DNA of 64,000 nucleotides from Actinomycetes bacterium (GCA_029782335.1 JAKOVA010000264.1:16410-80409), one strand, 5' to 3'. Positions 8,552-18,098 are shown, counted from the stretch's first letter. Translations and numbers: made by a program. The notes: generated by a model not told the origin, from the letters alone.

Positions 8552-9559
8552 GTGGACACCGCCGAGCTCGACTATCCGCTCCCCGACGAGCTGATCGCCC
8601 GTTGTGGTGTCGAGCCGCGAGATGCCGCGCGACTGCTCGTTGCCCCGGCCGGCGGCGCTGTCGCACATCGCCACATCACCGACCTGCCGTCGCTGCTGGG
8701 CAGCGGCGATGTCGTGGTGATCAACGACACGCGGGTGCTTCCGGCCCGCATCCGGTTCCGGCGCCCCAGCGGTGGCAGTGGCGAGGTGCTGTTGTTGGAC
8801 GAGGTCGACGACGGGTGGTGGGAGGCACTCGCCCGCCCCTCGGCCAAACTCCCCGTGGGCAGCTCTGTGCACGTCGGTGACGGCTTCTCGGTCGAGTTCG
8901 GGGAGGACCGCGGCGACGGGCTCCGGCTCGTGCGACCGAACGCGACCGGCGCCGAGTTGCTCGCCGCACTCGACCGATTCGGCGAGATGCCGCTACCGCC
9001 CTACCTCGGCAACGTCGACCTGTCCGATCCCGAGCGCTACCAGACCGTCTATGCGGCGCGTCCTGCCTCCGCCGCGGCCCCGACCGCCGGCCTCCACCTC
9101 ACCGACGCCGTGCTCTCGGGCATCTCTGCTGTCGGCGCGACGGTGGTGCGGGTCGAGTTGGTGGTCGGGTTGGGGACCTTCCGACCGATGACCGCGGTCC
9201 GTGTCGAGGATCACGTGATGCACGGCGAGCGCTACCACATCGACCCGAATGCCTGGGCAACCGTGACGCGAGCCGAACGGGTGGTCGCGGTCGGCACGAC
9301 CAGCGTGCGGGCTCTCGAGACCGCAGGGGCAACCGGTGCGCTGGGCGGAACGAGTCACCTTTTCGTCCGGCGTCCCTATCCGTGGCGTGTCGTGGACGCA
9401 CTGCTCACCAACTTCCATCTCCCGCGTTCGTCGCTGCTCGCCATGATCGACGCCTTCATCGGGCCCCGCTGGCGTGATCTGTACGACGAGGCGATCCGGG
9501 AGCGCTACCGGTTCTTGTCGTTCGGTGACGCGATGTTCCTCGAGCGGGCGGCGCCGTGA
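8552..9559 (+). CDS. queA: QueA, tRNA preQ1(34) S-adenosylmethionine ribosyltransferase-isomerase
   Basis: A 335-residue cytoplasmic enzyme that transfers and isomerises the ribosyl part of SAM onto preQ1 in tRNA, forming epoxyqueuosine. The family pattern is clear: LPDELIARCG, then RDAARLLV, VINDTRVLPAR, PTAGLHLT, VVGTTSVRALE and NFHLPRSSL. The GTG start gives the normal N terminus. It ends in a GTGA overlap with tgt, so two steps of queuosine tRNA modification are coupled. Genes for making preQ1 are not in the window. Confidence 0.95.
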   Translation: MDTAELDYPLPDELIARCGVEPRDAARLLVAPAGGAVAHRHITDLPSLLGSGDVVVINDTRVLPARIRFRRPSGGSGEVLLLDEVDDGWWEALARPSAKLPVGSSVHVGDGFSVEFGEDRGDGLRLVRPNATGAELLAALDRFGEMPLPPYLGNVDLSDPERYQTVYAARPASAAAPTAGLHLTDAVLSGISAVGATVVRVELVVGLGTFRPMTAVRVEDHVMHGERYHIDPNAWATVTRAERVVAVGTTSVRALETAGATGALGGTSHLFVRRPYPWRVVDALLTNFHLPRSSLLAMIDAFIGPRWRDLYDEAIRERYRFLSFGDAMFLERAAP

Positions 9560-10653
9560 AGCTCAGGATCGACGTCACGGCACGAGACGGGGCGGCGCGG
9601 GTCGGTGAGGTTCGCACCGCACGAGGAACGTTCCGCACCCCGGTGTTCATGCCGGTGGGGACCCGTGGCGCCGTGCGGACCATCGCCACCGCTGATCTCG
9701 AAGCCCTCGGTGCCGAGATCGTCCTCGGAAACACCTACCACTTGATGTTGCGGCCGGGCGCCGAGGTGATCGAGGCCCTCGGCGGCCTCCACGGATTCGA
9801 AGACTGGCGGGGTCACGTGCTCACCGACAGCGGTGGCTACCAGGTCTTCTCCCTGCAGCCGAAGGTCGACGACGACGGAGCGACGTTCCGTTCGACCTAC
9901 GACGGTTCGCTCCACCACCTCACGCCGGAACTCGCGGTGCGCCGGCAGGAGCAGCTCGGCGCCGACATCCAGATGGTTCTCGACGTGTGTGCTCCGCTCC
10001 CGTCGGAGCGGTCGGTGCTCGTCGCCGCCGTCGAGCGCACGGCGTTGTGGGCGGCGCGGGCGCGTTCCGCGCACACCCGCGTGGAGGACCAGGCGTTGTT
10101 CGGGATCGTCCAGGGCGGCGACGACGTGGCGTTGCGGCGAGAGTCCGCGCAACGGACCGTCGCGCTGGACTTCGACGGATACGCCGTCGGTGGTCTCTCC
10201 GTCGGGGAGTCCCGCGAGGTCATGCTGCCGGCGTTGCAAGCCGCGGTAGACGAGCTACCCGCCGACCAGCCGCGTTATTTCATGGGACTCGGTGACCCGC
10301 TCGGGATCGTCGAAGCGGTGGCGCTCGGGGTCGACATGTTCGACTGTGTCCTACCGACCCGTCTCGCTCGTCACGGAACGATCCTCACCTCATCGGGCCG
10401 GCTCAACATCAAACGTGCGGAGTGGGCGCGTAGCAGCGAGCCGCTCGACCCGACCTGCGGCTGCGATGTGTGCCGCCGCCACTCGCGGGGTTATCTCCGG
10501 CACCTGTTCGTCGTTGGCGAGCCCACGGCCGCACGGCTCGCCACGTTGCACAACATCTCGTGGCTCCTTCGTTTCGTCGAGGGGATCCGGACCGCGGTCC
10601 GCGACGGGCGGTTCGAGGCGTTCCGGCGGGCCGTCGCGGACGTGTGGGGATGA
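9556..10653 (+). CDS. tgt: Tgt, tRNA-guanine(34) transglycosylase
   Basis: A 365-residue TIM-barrel enzyme exchanging G34 of GUN-anticodon tRNAs for preQ1. The general acid/base Asp is near residue 91 (LTDSGGYQVFSL) and the nucleophile Asp near 262 (VDMFDCVLPTR). The structural zinc site is formed by CGCDVC around residues 301-306 plus a later His. The GTG start overlaps the queA stop. Length is close to the family norm. Confidence 0.96.
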   Translation: MKLRIDVTARDGAARVGEVRTARGTFRTPVFMPVGTRGAVRTIATADLEALGAEIVLGNTYHLMLRPGAEVIEALGGLHGFEDWRGHVLTDSGGYQVFSLQPKVDDDGATFRSTYDGSLHHLTPELAVRRQEQLGADIQMVLDVCAPLPSERSVLVAAVERTALWAARARSAHTRVEDQALFGIVQGGDDVALRRESAQRTVALDFDGYAVGGLSVGESREVMLPALQAAVDELPADQPRYFMGLGDPLGIVEAVALGVDMFDCVLPTRLARHGTILTSSGRLNIKRAEWARSSEPLDPTCGCDVCRRHSRGYLRHLFVVGEPTAARLATLHNISWLLRFVEGIRTAVRDGRFEAFRRAVADVWG

Positions 10654-10693
10654 AGCTTCGGGTCGTGGTGTGACGCCCGGGTGTTCCAGGCCC

Positions 10694-10699
10694 TAGGCT
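10694..10699 (+). promoter_or_regulatory. -10 box upstream of yajC
   Basis: TAGGCT ends 9 bases before the yajC GTG start, in the 55-base gap after tgt. The position predicts a leaderless or very short leader transcript for yajC-secD-secF. Confidence 0.5.
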
Positions 10700-10708
10700 C
10701 TCGCCCTC

Positions 10709-11083
10709 GTGACCGCCCTCCTCGCGCTGCTGGCTGCCAAGGCGGAACCACAAGGTGGCCTCGGCAGCATCCTCATCCTCATCCTGCCGCTCGCGGCGAT
10801 CGTCTACCTGATGGTCATCCCACAACGGAAGCAGCGTCAGAAGCAGCAGGCGTTCCTCTCTCAACTCGACGTCGGCGACGAGGTCGTCACCTCCGGTGGC
10901 ATCTACGGGACGATCAACCATCTCGAGGACGGCATCGCCCATCTCCAGGTCGACACGGAGACGGTGATCCGCATCGCCGTCGGCTCCCTGAGCCGCTCTG
11001 CGACCCCCGAGGCTGAGCAATCCGCCGATGAGGGTTCATCCGGCGATGACGCTGCCGACAAGAAGAAGAAGCAGGCCAAGTAG
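10709..11083 (+). CDS. yajC: YajC, Sec translocon accessory membrane protein
   Basis: A 124-residue protein with one N-terminal transmembrane segment containing ILILPLAAIVYLMV, then the YajC core motif beginning PQRKQRQKQQ and the DVGDEVVTSGGIYGTI segment. The charged, lysine-rich C-terminal tail ends with KKKKQAK. YajC associates with SecDF at the inner face of the membrane. secD starts 35 bases downstream. The GTG start follows a -10-like box and has no clear Shine-Dalgarno. Confidence 0.9.
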   Translation: MTALLALLAAKAEPQGGLGSILILILPLAAIVYLMVIPQRKQRQKQQAFLSQLDVGDEVVTSGGIYGTINHLEDGIAHLQVDTETVIRIAVGSLSRSATPEAEQSADEGSSGDDAADKKKKQAK

Positions 11084-11118
11084 CTCCCGTCGGGAATCGC
11101 CCGTCACGCTCGTCAACT

Positions 11119-13116
11119 ATGCGCAACCGCAACGTCTTCTCGCTCGTCTCGATCGTCGTGATCGTTGCCGCGCTGTTCGCCGCGGTACTCGGATTCGGGG
11201 AGCGCCCGCGACTCGGTCTCGACCTCCGAGGCGGCATCTCGGTGGTGCTTCAGCCATTGGTGAACGGCAAGAAGGTCTCCAACATCAAAGCCGGCACCCT
11301 CGAAACCACGAAGCAGATCATCGAGAACCGGGTGAACGAGAAGGGTGCCGTCGAACCCGACGTCACCGTGCAGGGCCAGAACATCGTCGTGCAGATCCCC
11401 GGGGTCAAGGATCAGCAGAAGGCGCTCGAACAGGTCGGAGCGACCGCCGAGCTGCGGTTTCGGCCCGTGCTCGAGAATCTCGGGCCGGTCAGTACCCACA
11501 GCGATGAAGCCGAGATCGCCAAGCTGCGTTCGAAGCTGAAGATCCCCGCCGGGAAGACCGGTTTCGACGTCTACAACGCGGAGCTCGTCGCCCGTGGCAA
11601 GACGCCGGCCCCGAATCCCTACGACGAGGTGAAGGCGCAGAACCAGTCCTCCGACGGGGCCACGACCCCGTCCGACTCGACCGGCACGACGACCACCGCA
11701 CCGCCTCCGACCGGGCCCGCAGCGCCGGGCGTCACATCCACTACGGGTGCTACCTCCACGACGGCACCGGGTTCGGGAACGGGGGGTTCACGTTCCGCCA
11801 AGGTGCAACGCCTCCGCGGACAGGCAACCACTACCACGACCGTGGCCGAGACGACCACGACGGCCGCCGATGCCACGACCACGACGGTGCCGGCAACGAC
11901 CACCACGATCGATCCGGCCCCGAAAAACGAGTGGGGGATCAAGATCTTCGAGAACGCCAAGGGTGATCTCGAGCCACAGTTCAAGAAGCTGTTGACGCTC
12001 GAGAACGCCGATGCAGCCTCCAAGATCGGTACGACCAGCCCGGAAAAGGACGTCGCCGGTGACACGGTCGTGTTGGTCCAGAAGGCGTACAAGGGCCAGC
12101 CCGCCCGACGGTACCGGTTGGGCCCGACGCTGCTGACCGGCCGAGCGATCGACGACGCGAGCGCGGGGATCAACGCCCAGGGGCAATGGGAGGTTCGCCC
12201 CGTCTTCCGGAGCGGTGCGCAGGGGATCGACAAGTTCAACGAAGCCGCAACGAAGTGCAACACCGGCGACCAGGTCTGTCCGACTCAACAACTCGCGATC
12301 GTGCTCGACAGCGAGGTGATCTCGGCGCCGGTGATTCAGCAACCGACGTTCGCTCGTGACCAGATCACGATCAGCGGCTCCTTCGATGAGGAGTCGGCCA
12401 AGGACCTCTCGACGAAGTTGCAGTTCGGGGCGTTGCCGCTGACGTTGCAGCCGCAGACGATTCAGACTGTCTCGGCGACCCTGGGGAGTGGCGCTCTCGA
12501 GGCGGGCCTGATCGCCGGCGCGATCGGCATCGCCCTCGTTGCGATCTTCCTCGTTGCGTACTACCGCCTGTTGGGCCTCGTGACGGTAGGGGCGCTCACC
12601 CTGTCGGCAGCGATGATGTGGATCTTCGTGTCCTTCATGGGTCAGCAGATCGGCCTCACGCTGACCCTCGCCGGCATCGTCGGCATCGTGGTCTCCGTCG
12701 GGATCTCGCTGGACTCGGCGGTGGTCTATTTCGAGAGCCTGAAGGAAGAGGTTCGAGCCGGGAAGTCGGTTCGAAGCGCCGTCGACAAGTCGTATGCGAC
12801 CGCGCTGTCGACGATCCTGAAAGCCGACGTGTCCTCCCTCATCGGCGCCGGGGTCCTGTGGGCGCTGTCGATCGGTCCCGTTCGCGGATTCGCGCTCTTC
12901 CTGTTCGTCTCGACGGTGCTCGACCTCATTACGTCGTACTTCTTCACCCGGCCGGCGGTGATCATGATCGGTCGCTCCCGTTTCGGTACTCGACCGGCGC
13001 TGCTCGGCATCCCCGTCGCCGACCTCGAAGGACCGATCGAGACCCAGTCGGCCGACGCTGCTGGACCCGTTCCGGTGACCACGGTCGCCTCGCCGAATGA
13101 GGACGATCCGCGATGA
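11119..13116 (+). CDS. secD: SecD, protein export membrane protein with Thr-rich insert
   Basis: The 665-residue protein uses the proton gradient to pull secreted proteins across the membrane with SecF. A first membrane segment sits at residues 8-28, followed by the DLRGGI motif (LGLDLRGGISVV). A large extracytoplasmic domain follows, then five C-terminal membrane segments. Between roughly residues 180 and 265 lies a low-complexity Thr/Pro/Ala-rich insert with repeated TTTT blocks. It makes the protein longer than common SecDs, which are about 550-620 residues. The stop overlaps the secF ATG as ATGA. Confidence 0.94.
   Translation: MRNRNVFSLVSIVVIVAALFAAVLGFGERPRLGLDLRGGISVVLQPLVNGKKVSNIKAGTLETTKQIIENRVNEKGAVEPDVTVQGQNIVVQIPGVKDQQKALEQVGATAELRFRPVLENLGPVSTHSDEAEIAKLRSKLKIPAGKTGFDVYNAELVARGKTPAPNPYDEVKAQNQSSDGATTPSDSTGTTTTAPPPTGPAAPGVTSTTGATSTTAPGSGTGGSRSAKVQRLRGQATTTTTVAETTTTAADATTTTVPATTTTIDPAPKNEWGIKIFENAKGDLEPQFKKLLTLENADAASKIGTTSPEKDVAGDTVVLVQKAYKGQPARRYRLGPTLLTGRAIDDASAGINAQGQWEVRPVFRSGAQGIDKFNEAATKCNTGDQVCPTQQLAIVLDSEVISAPVIQQPTFARDQITISGSFDEESAKDLSTKLQFGALPLTLQPQTIQTVSATLGSGALEAGLIAGAIGIALVAIFLVAYYRLLGLVTVGALTLSAAMMWIFVSFMGQQIGLTLTLAGIVGIVVSVGISLDSAVVYFESLKEEVRAGKSVRSAVDKSYATALSTILKADVSSLIGAGVLWALSIGPVRGFALFLFVSTVLDLITSYFFTRPAVIMIGRSRFGTRPALLGIPVADLEGPIETQSADAAGPVPVTTVASPNEDDPR
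11660..11910 (+). repeat. Low-complexity Thr-codon repeat in secD
   Basis: In-frame runs of ACC/ACG codons (TTTT, TTTTTT and similar blocks separated by V, A or E) form an unstructured linker in the predicted extracytoplasmic part of SecD. Such simple-sequence tracts can expand or contract in whole codons. Confidence 0.75.
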
Positions 13117-14240
13117 AGGCGCTCACCAACCTCTATCGGGGTCGCAACGACATCAACTTCCCAAAGTTGTGGCGTCCGATCGTCGCCTTCTCGACCATTC
13201 TCGTCGTCGCCAGCATCGTGTCGCTGGCCGTGCGCGGCCTCAACCTCTCGATCGACTTCGAAGGCGGTGCGGTCTGGGAGGTGCCGTCAAAGACGATGAG
13301 CGTCGAGGACGCGACCGACGTGCTCGCCGAGTTCAAGAAGGCGGATGGGGCGAAGGTGCAAACCGTCACCGACGCCAACGGAAAGCGGATCGTCCGGGTT
13401 CAGGCCGATTCCAAGAACATCGAAGAGTCCCAGAAGATCGCAGCATCGCTCGCCAAGAAGGCTGACGTCGACATCGAGGACGTCGCGACGAACACCGTCG
13501 GGCCGTCGTGGGGCCAGGAGATCACGGGCAAGGCGCTCCAGTCGCTCATCATCTTCCTGCTGCTCGTCGCCGGGTACATCGCCTGGCAGCTCGAGTGGCA
13601 GATGGCGGTCGCGGCGCTCGTCGGCGTTGCACACGACATCATCGTGACCGTCGGGATCTACTCGATCTTCGATTTTGAGGTCACCCCGGCGACCGTGATC
13701 TCGTTCCTAACGATCCTCGGCTACTCGCTGTACGACACCATCGTCGTCTACGACCGAGTGAAGGAGAACGCTGCCCGCTACGACCGCAGTGGCCAGTTCA
13801 CCTACACGGGCATCATGCGTCGCTCGCTCAACCAGGTGCTGATGCGCTCGGTGAACACCACGATGGTGTCGCTGCTGCCCGTCTTGTCGATGATGGTCGT
13901 GGGTGCGGTCATCCTGGGTCAGCCGGTGTTGCGTGACTTCTCCCTGGCCCTGTTGATCGGCCTCTTCTTCGGGGCGTACTCGTCGATCTGCGTGTCGACA
14001 CCGTTGTTGGTGTGGCTCCGCGAGCGCGAGCCGCGCTACCAGCGGATCCGCGAACGGGCGATCGAACGCGGCGACATCGAGTTCGCGGACCACATGCCGG
14101 TCGGCGCGGTTTCACCGCTGCGTCGCGACGGATCGAGTGGAACGCCGAGCGCTACGTCTGCGATCTCCGTCGCTGCGAAAGCGGGTCAGTACCAGCGTTC
14201 GCACCCGCCTCGACCCCGCAAACAAGGGAAGCGTCGATAG
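13113..14240 (+). CDS. secF: SecF, protein export membrane protein
   Basis: The 375-residue partner of SecD. After an N-terminal membrane segment comes the motif NLSIDFEGGAVWE (the DFxGG element), a periplasmic-type domain, and then five membrane segments including SFLTILGYSLYDTIVVYDR and NTTMVSLLPVLSMMV. The Ser/Thr- and basic-rich C-terminal tail is cytoplasmic. It is translationally coupled to secD (ATGA). It ends 32 bases before apt, which appears to have its own promoter. Confidence 0.95.
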   Translation: MKALTNLYRGRNDINFPKLWRPIVAFSTILVVASIVSLAVRGLNLSIDFEGGAVWEVPSKTMSVEDATDVLAEFKKADGAKVQTVTDANGKRIVRVQADSKNIEESQKIAASLAKKADVDIEDVATNTVGPSWGQEITGKALQSLIIFLLLVAGYIAWQLEWQMAVAALVGVAHDIIVTVGIYSIFDFEVTPATVISFLTILGYSLYDTIVVYDRVKENAARYDRSGQFTYTGIMRRSLNQVLMRSVNTTMVSLLPVLSMMVVGAVILGQPVLRDFSLALLIGLFFGAYSSICVSTPLLVWLREREPRYQRIRERAIERGDIEFADHMPVGAVSPLRRDGSSGTPSATSAISVAAKAGQYQRSHPPRPRKQGKRR

Positions 14241-14259
14241 GGACGGTTTGGGCGGGCGA

Positions 14260-14265
14260 TAGCCT
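14260..14265 (+). promoter_or_regulatory. -10 box of leaderless apt promoter
   Basis: TAGCCT ends exactly 7 bases before the apt ATG, in the short gap after secF. No Shine-Dalgarno is present, which fits leaderless translation of apt-rel. Confidence 0.6.
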
Positions 14266-14272
14266 CGGCGTC

Positions 14273-14803
14273 ATGGATGCCGCGTCGCTCGCCCTGTTGA
14301 TCCGCGACGTCCCAGACTTCCCCACGGCTGGGATCACCTTTCGCGACATCACGCCGCTCTTGGCGGATCCCGTTGGATTTCGGGCGGCGGTCGATTCGCT
14401 CGTCGAGCCGGTGCGTGATGCGGAGATCGATCTCGTGGTGGGCGTCGAGGCCCGTGGGTTCGTGTTCGCCGCACCGGTCGCGCACGCCCTCGGCGCCGGA
14501 TTCATCCCGATCCGCAAGCCCGGCCGGCTTCCGGCTGCGGTGGATTCGGTCAACTACGACCTGGAATACGGGACGGGGGTCCTCGAGGTGCATCGCGGCG
14601 CCATCGACGCGGGGGCGCGCTGTCTCGTGGTGGATGACGTGCTGGCGACCGGCGGAACTGCCCTCGGAGCTGCGTCGTTAGTGGAGCGTCAGGGGGGCGA
14701 CGTCGTCGCCTGGTCGTTCCTGCTCGAACTCGTGTCGCTCGGCGGTCGTGGGCGTCTTCCCGGTGACGGACCCATCCACGCAACCGTCCGGCTGGAGGGC
14801 TGA
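14273..14803 (+). CDS. apt: Apt, adenine phosphoribosyltransferase
   Basis: A 176-residue purine salvage enzyme making AMP from adenine and PRPP. The family N terminus is clear (IRDVPDFPTAGITFRDITPLL), as are VGVEARGF and the PRPP-binding motif CLVVDDVLATGGT. The ORF track opens upstream in secF; ATG 14273 gives the correct N terminus and sits 7 bases after a -10 box. rel follows after three bases. The secDF-apt-rel order is widespread in Actinobacteria. Confidence 0.95.
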   Translation: MDAASLALLIRDVPDFPTAGITFRDITPLLADPVGFRAAVDSLVEPVRDAEIDLVVGVEARGFVFAAPVAHALGAGFIPIRKPGRLPAAVDSVNYDLEYGTGVLEVHRGAIDAGARCLVVDDVLATGGTALGAASLVERQGGDVVAWSFLLELVSLGGRGRLPGDGPIHATVRLEG

Positions 14804-14806
14804 GCG

Positions 14807-17017
14807 ATGCCGACGGTGACTCGGCTCGTGCCCTGGAAGCGCCACCAGCAGCCCGCGGCGGAGGAGGTCGCGCGGATCCTCGAGGACTATCTGCGCTTTC
14901 ATCCGAGGGCGTCGACCGAGCCGATCATCGAGGCGTACGAAGTCGCGGCTGAGGCGCATCGTGGGCAGACGAGACGCTCCGGTGAGCCCTACATCACCCA
15001 CCCGCTCGCGGTCGCGACCATCTGCGCCCGTTACGGAATGGACGAAACGACGCTGGTCGCCGCGCTGTTGCACGACGCAGTGGAAGACACCGGCGTCACC
15101 CTCGAACAGGTCGAGGCGCGCTTCGGCGCGGACGCGGCGGCGATCGTCGACGGCGTCACGAAACTCGAGCGGGTCCATTTCGATTCGAAGGAGGCCCAGC
15201 AAGCGGCGACGCTGCGCAAGATGCTCGTCGCGATGGCGAAAGACCTGCGGGTGCTGGTCATCAAGCTCGCCGACCGGCTCCACAACATGCGAACGATCGC
15301 GGGCCTCCCGGCGTGGAAACAGGAGCGGACGGCCCACGAGACGCTCGACATCTATGCGCCGCTCGCTCACCGGTTGGGGATGGGCGATCTCAAGCAACAG
15401 CTCGAAGATCTCTGTTTCGCAGCCCTCCACCCCAAACGATTCGCAGAGATCGACCACATGGTCCTGCTCCGTGCCCCCGAGCGCGAGCTGTACCTCGATC
15501 AGGTGGCAGAGCAGCTCCGGGCCCGTCTCAAGGAGGTGAAGGTCGTCGCGGAGGTCACCGGGCGGCCGAAACACCTCTGGTCGATCTACGAGAAAATGGT
15601 CGTCCGCGGCAAAGAGTTCGACGAAATCTTCGATCTGGTCGGCCTGCGCGTGATCGTCGACACGATCAAGGACTGTTACGGCGCCCTCGGTTCGATCCAC
15701 TCGTTGTGGACGCCGGTGCAGGGGCGTTTCAAGGACTACATCGCGATGCCCAAGTTCAACCTCTACCAGTCGTTGCATACGACGGTGGTCGGTCCGGGCG
15801 GCAAGCCGGTCGAGGTGCAGATCCGAACGCGTGAGATGCACGGGCGTGCCGAATGGGGTGTCGCGGCGCACTTCGCCTACAAGGAGGGCGCAACGCCCGA
15901 CATGGGGTGGCTCACTCGCATGATCGATTGGCAGCAGGAGCTGTCGGATCCGGGCGAGTTCATGGCAAACCTGAAGATCGACCTCGAGCAGGACGAGGTC
16001 TTCGTCTTCACGCCCAACGGCGACGTGGTCACCTTGCCGAGAGGTGCGACGCCGGTTGATTTCGCCTACCAGATCCACACCGAGGTCGGCCATCGCTGCA
16101 TCGGTGCGAAAGTTGGTGGCCGCCTCGTCCCACTCGACACGAAGCTCACCTCGGGCGACACCGTCGAGATCTTCACGTCGAAGGTCGAGAGCGCGGGGCC
16201 GTCACACGACTGGTTGCAGTTCGTGGTGAGCCGCTCGGCGCAGTCGAAGATCCGCCAGTGGTTCTCTCGGGAACGTCGCGTCGACGCGCTCGAAACCGGT
16301 CGTGAAGACCTTTCCAAGGCCATGCGACGTGCGGGGCTGCCGCAGAAGGTGCTGGCGACGACGTCGCTCGACGAGTTGGCAAAGAGCCTCAACTATCCGA
16401 ACCGCGAGGGACTGCTCACGGCGATCGGCGAGCACCATCTCTCCGCCGAGTCGGTCGTCGGACGCCTGACGAAGCTCGCCCGTGGAGTCAGCGAAGAACG
16501 CGAGGAAGTCCTTCCGGTCCCGGCTCGTCAGCATCGCCGTAGGGCGCCGGGCTCCAGCGCCGGCGTACACGTCGAAGGCTTCGACGACATGCTCGTGCGG
16601 ATCGCCCGTTGCTGCACCCCGGTTCCCGGTGACTCGATCATGGGGTTCGTCACCCGGGGCCGGGGCGTGTCGGTTCACCGGACTGATTGCGCGAACGCGG
16701 TCTCGCTCAGCGGCTCGCAGCGCGAGCGGCTCATCGACGTGGAGTGGGACGATGGCTCCGCCGGGAGCTTCGTTGCGCTGGTCGAGGTGAAGGCGCTGGA
16801 CCGCTCGCGGCTGTTGCAGGATGTCGCTTCCACCTTGTCGGACGCGAAAGTGAACATCTTGGCGGCGAATACCGTCACCGGCGGCGATCGTGTCTCGAAG
16901 ATGCGCTTCGAGTTCGAACTCGGCGACCCGTCACACCTCGAGACGATCCTCGGGCGGCTGCGAGGAATCGATTCGGTCTACGACGCCTATCGTGTCGTAC
17001 CCGGCAAAGGTGGCTGA
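14807..17017 (+). CDS. rel: Rel, bifunctional (p)ppGpp synthetase/hydrolase
   Basis: A 736-residue stringent-response enzyme. An HD hydrolase domain (about residues 40-200) carries THPLAV, LLHDAVEDTG and KLADRLHNMRTI. The synthetase domain (about 250-345) carries GRPKHLWSIYEKM and RFKDYIAMPKFNLYQSLHT. A TGS domain is near 395-455 and an ACT domain covers the last 80 residues. The RFKD motif, rather than EFDD, and the intact HD residues indicate a bifunctional enzyme. It starts 3 bases after apt. Confidence 0.95.
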   Translation: MPTVTRLVPWKRHQQPAAEEVARILEDYLRFHPRASTEPIIEAYEVAAEAHRGQTRRSGEPYITHPLAVATICARYGMDETTLVAALLHDAVEDTGVTLEQVEARFGADAAAIVDGVTKLERVHFDSKEAQQAATLRKMLVAMAKDLRVLVIKLADRLHNMRTIAGLPAWKQERTAHETLDIYAPLAHRLGMGDLKQQLEDLCFAALHPKRFAEIDHMVLLRAPERELYLDQVAEQLRARLKEVKVVAEVTGRPKHLWSIYEKMVVRGKEFDEIFDLVGLRVIVDTIKDCYGALGSIHSLWTPVQGRFKDYIAMPKFNLYQSLHTTVVGPGGKPVEVQIRTREMHGRAEWGVAAHFAYKEGATPDMGWLTRMIDWQQELSDPGEFMANLKIDLEQDEVFVFTPNGDVVTLPRGATPVDFAYQIHTEVGHRCIGAKVGGRLVPLDTKLTSGDTVEIFTSKVESAGPSHDWLQFVVSRSAQSKIRQWFSRERRVDALETGREDLSKAMRRAGLPQKVLATTSLDELAKSLNYPNREGLLTAIGEHHLSAESVVGRLTKLARGVSEEREEVLPVPARQHRRRAPGSSAGVHVEGFDDMLVRIARCCTPVPGDSIMGFVTRGRGVSVHRTDCANAVSLSGSQRERLIDVEWDDGSAGSFVALVEVKALDRSRLLQDVASTLSDAKVNILAANTVTGGDRVSKMRFEFELGDPSHLETILGRLRGIDSVYDAYRVVPGKGG

Positions 17018-17045
17018 GGTATCTCGGACCGACGAGGGCTGCGAC

Positions 17046-18098
17046 GTGGAGATCGATCCGGATCGTGTTGAGGAGGCCAGGCGGCTCCTCGCATCGGTTG
17101 ATCCGCTGACCTACTACCGGGCGATGGCGGGCCTCGCCCGGGCGGATCACAGTTCGCTGCTCCAGCCGCTCGAGTTCGACCCGACGCTTCCGGGCCACGA
17201 CCCGACCGTCGTCATGGTCGAGCCGGAGCCGAGCGGCTGGCAGACGACCCACATGTACGCCCGTGCAGCCTTTCGGGAGTTCGACGACGTCCTCGCTCGG
17301 GCGTTCTCGTCGCCTGAGGTCGAGCATCTGCTGACCGAGGTGTACCACCGCGTCGTGGTCGACGGGGCGAACGTTGCCCTCGTGACCAACCACGGCGACA
17401 TCGTCGATATCGCGTTGGTGCTCGCCGCGTTGGTGTTGGCGATCGGGGAGCGCGACCGCTCCTTCGGCGTCCTGGGAGAGCGCATCGACCACAACGCGTT
17501 CGCTCGGCACGCCAACGTGATGGTCAGCCGAATGGTGGCGTCGCGGCAGACCTTCAGCGTGCCGGCGATCGAGGTCCTCCAGTCGATGTCGCGTGTGTGG
17601 CTGAGCGTTCCACAGACGGCGAATCGCCGGCGTGCCAAGCTCGACGCGGACCTGGTGAGAGCGAACAACCTGGTCATGCGCCACGAGTTGCACCAGCGGC
17701 TGGTGGGGGGCGGGCAGTTGCTTGCGATGGCGGCCAGCGGCAGCCAGGACCTCTCCCTCGCTGCGAACCTGGCACAGCGGGTTCGCTCCACGTGGCGACA
17801 GTTCCGGGGCGTCGAACCCGATCACGTCGGGCCGAGCCTTCACCTCCAGCCGCTCTACGACGGCACCATCGCCTGCATGCTCGAGTGCCGCTACGTGCTC
17901 CCGGTTGCCATCGCGCTCGGCTCGACCAATCCCGCGTGCGTCGTTGGTGGCTTGACCCGTGTCCGCGAACCGGCGGACTGCCACGCGATCATGGACTGGA
18001 TCGCGGCGGCCCACGAGGAACGGACGGGAATCTCCACGATCTACCACCACCACGAGGACCCGCTGCTCGTGCAGGTCCGCGACGTGCTCAGGTCGTGA
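17046..18098 (+). CDS. Uncharacterised protein, possible divergent glycerolipid acyltransferase
   Basis: I do not recognise this 350-residue protein securely. It contains LVTNHGDIVDIAL, which fits the H(X4)D catalytic motif of the PlsB/PlsC acyltransferases. A later stretch, AMAASGSQD, could take the place of the usual GTRS block, and RYVLPVAIAL the place of the VP motif. No strong membrane segment is seen. The start is uncertain; GTG 17046 is preferred, but in-frame GTG near 17010 overlaps the end of rel. It lies 28 bases after rel in the same direction. The 3' end overlaps the convergent phosphoesterase gene by 11 bases. Confidence 0.5.
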   Translation: MEIDPDRVEEARRLLASVDPLTYYRAMAGLARADHSSLLQPLEFDPTLPGHDPTVVMVEPEPSGWQTTHMYARAAFREFDDVLARAFSSPEVEHLLTEVYHRVVVDGANVALVTNHGDIVDIALVLAALVLAIGERDRSFGVLGERIDHNAFARHANVMVSRMVASRQTFSVPAIEVLQSMSRVWLSVPQTANRRRAKLDADLVRANNLVMRHELHQRLVGGGQLLAMAASGSQDLSLAANLAQRVRSTWRQFRGVEPDHVGPSLHLQPLYDGTIACMLECRYVLPVAIALGSTNPACVVGGLTRVREPADCHAIMDWIAAAHEERTGISTIYHHHEDPLLVQVRDVLRS

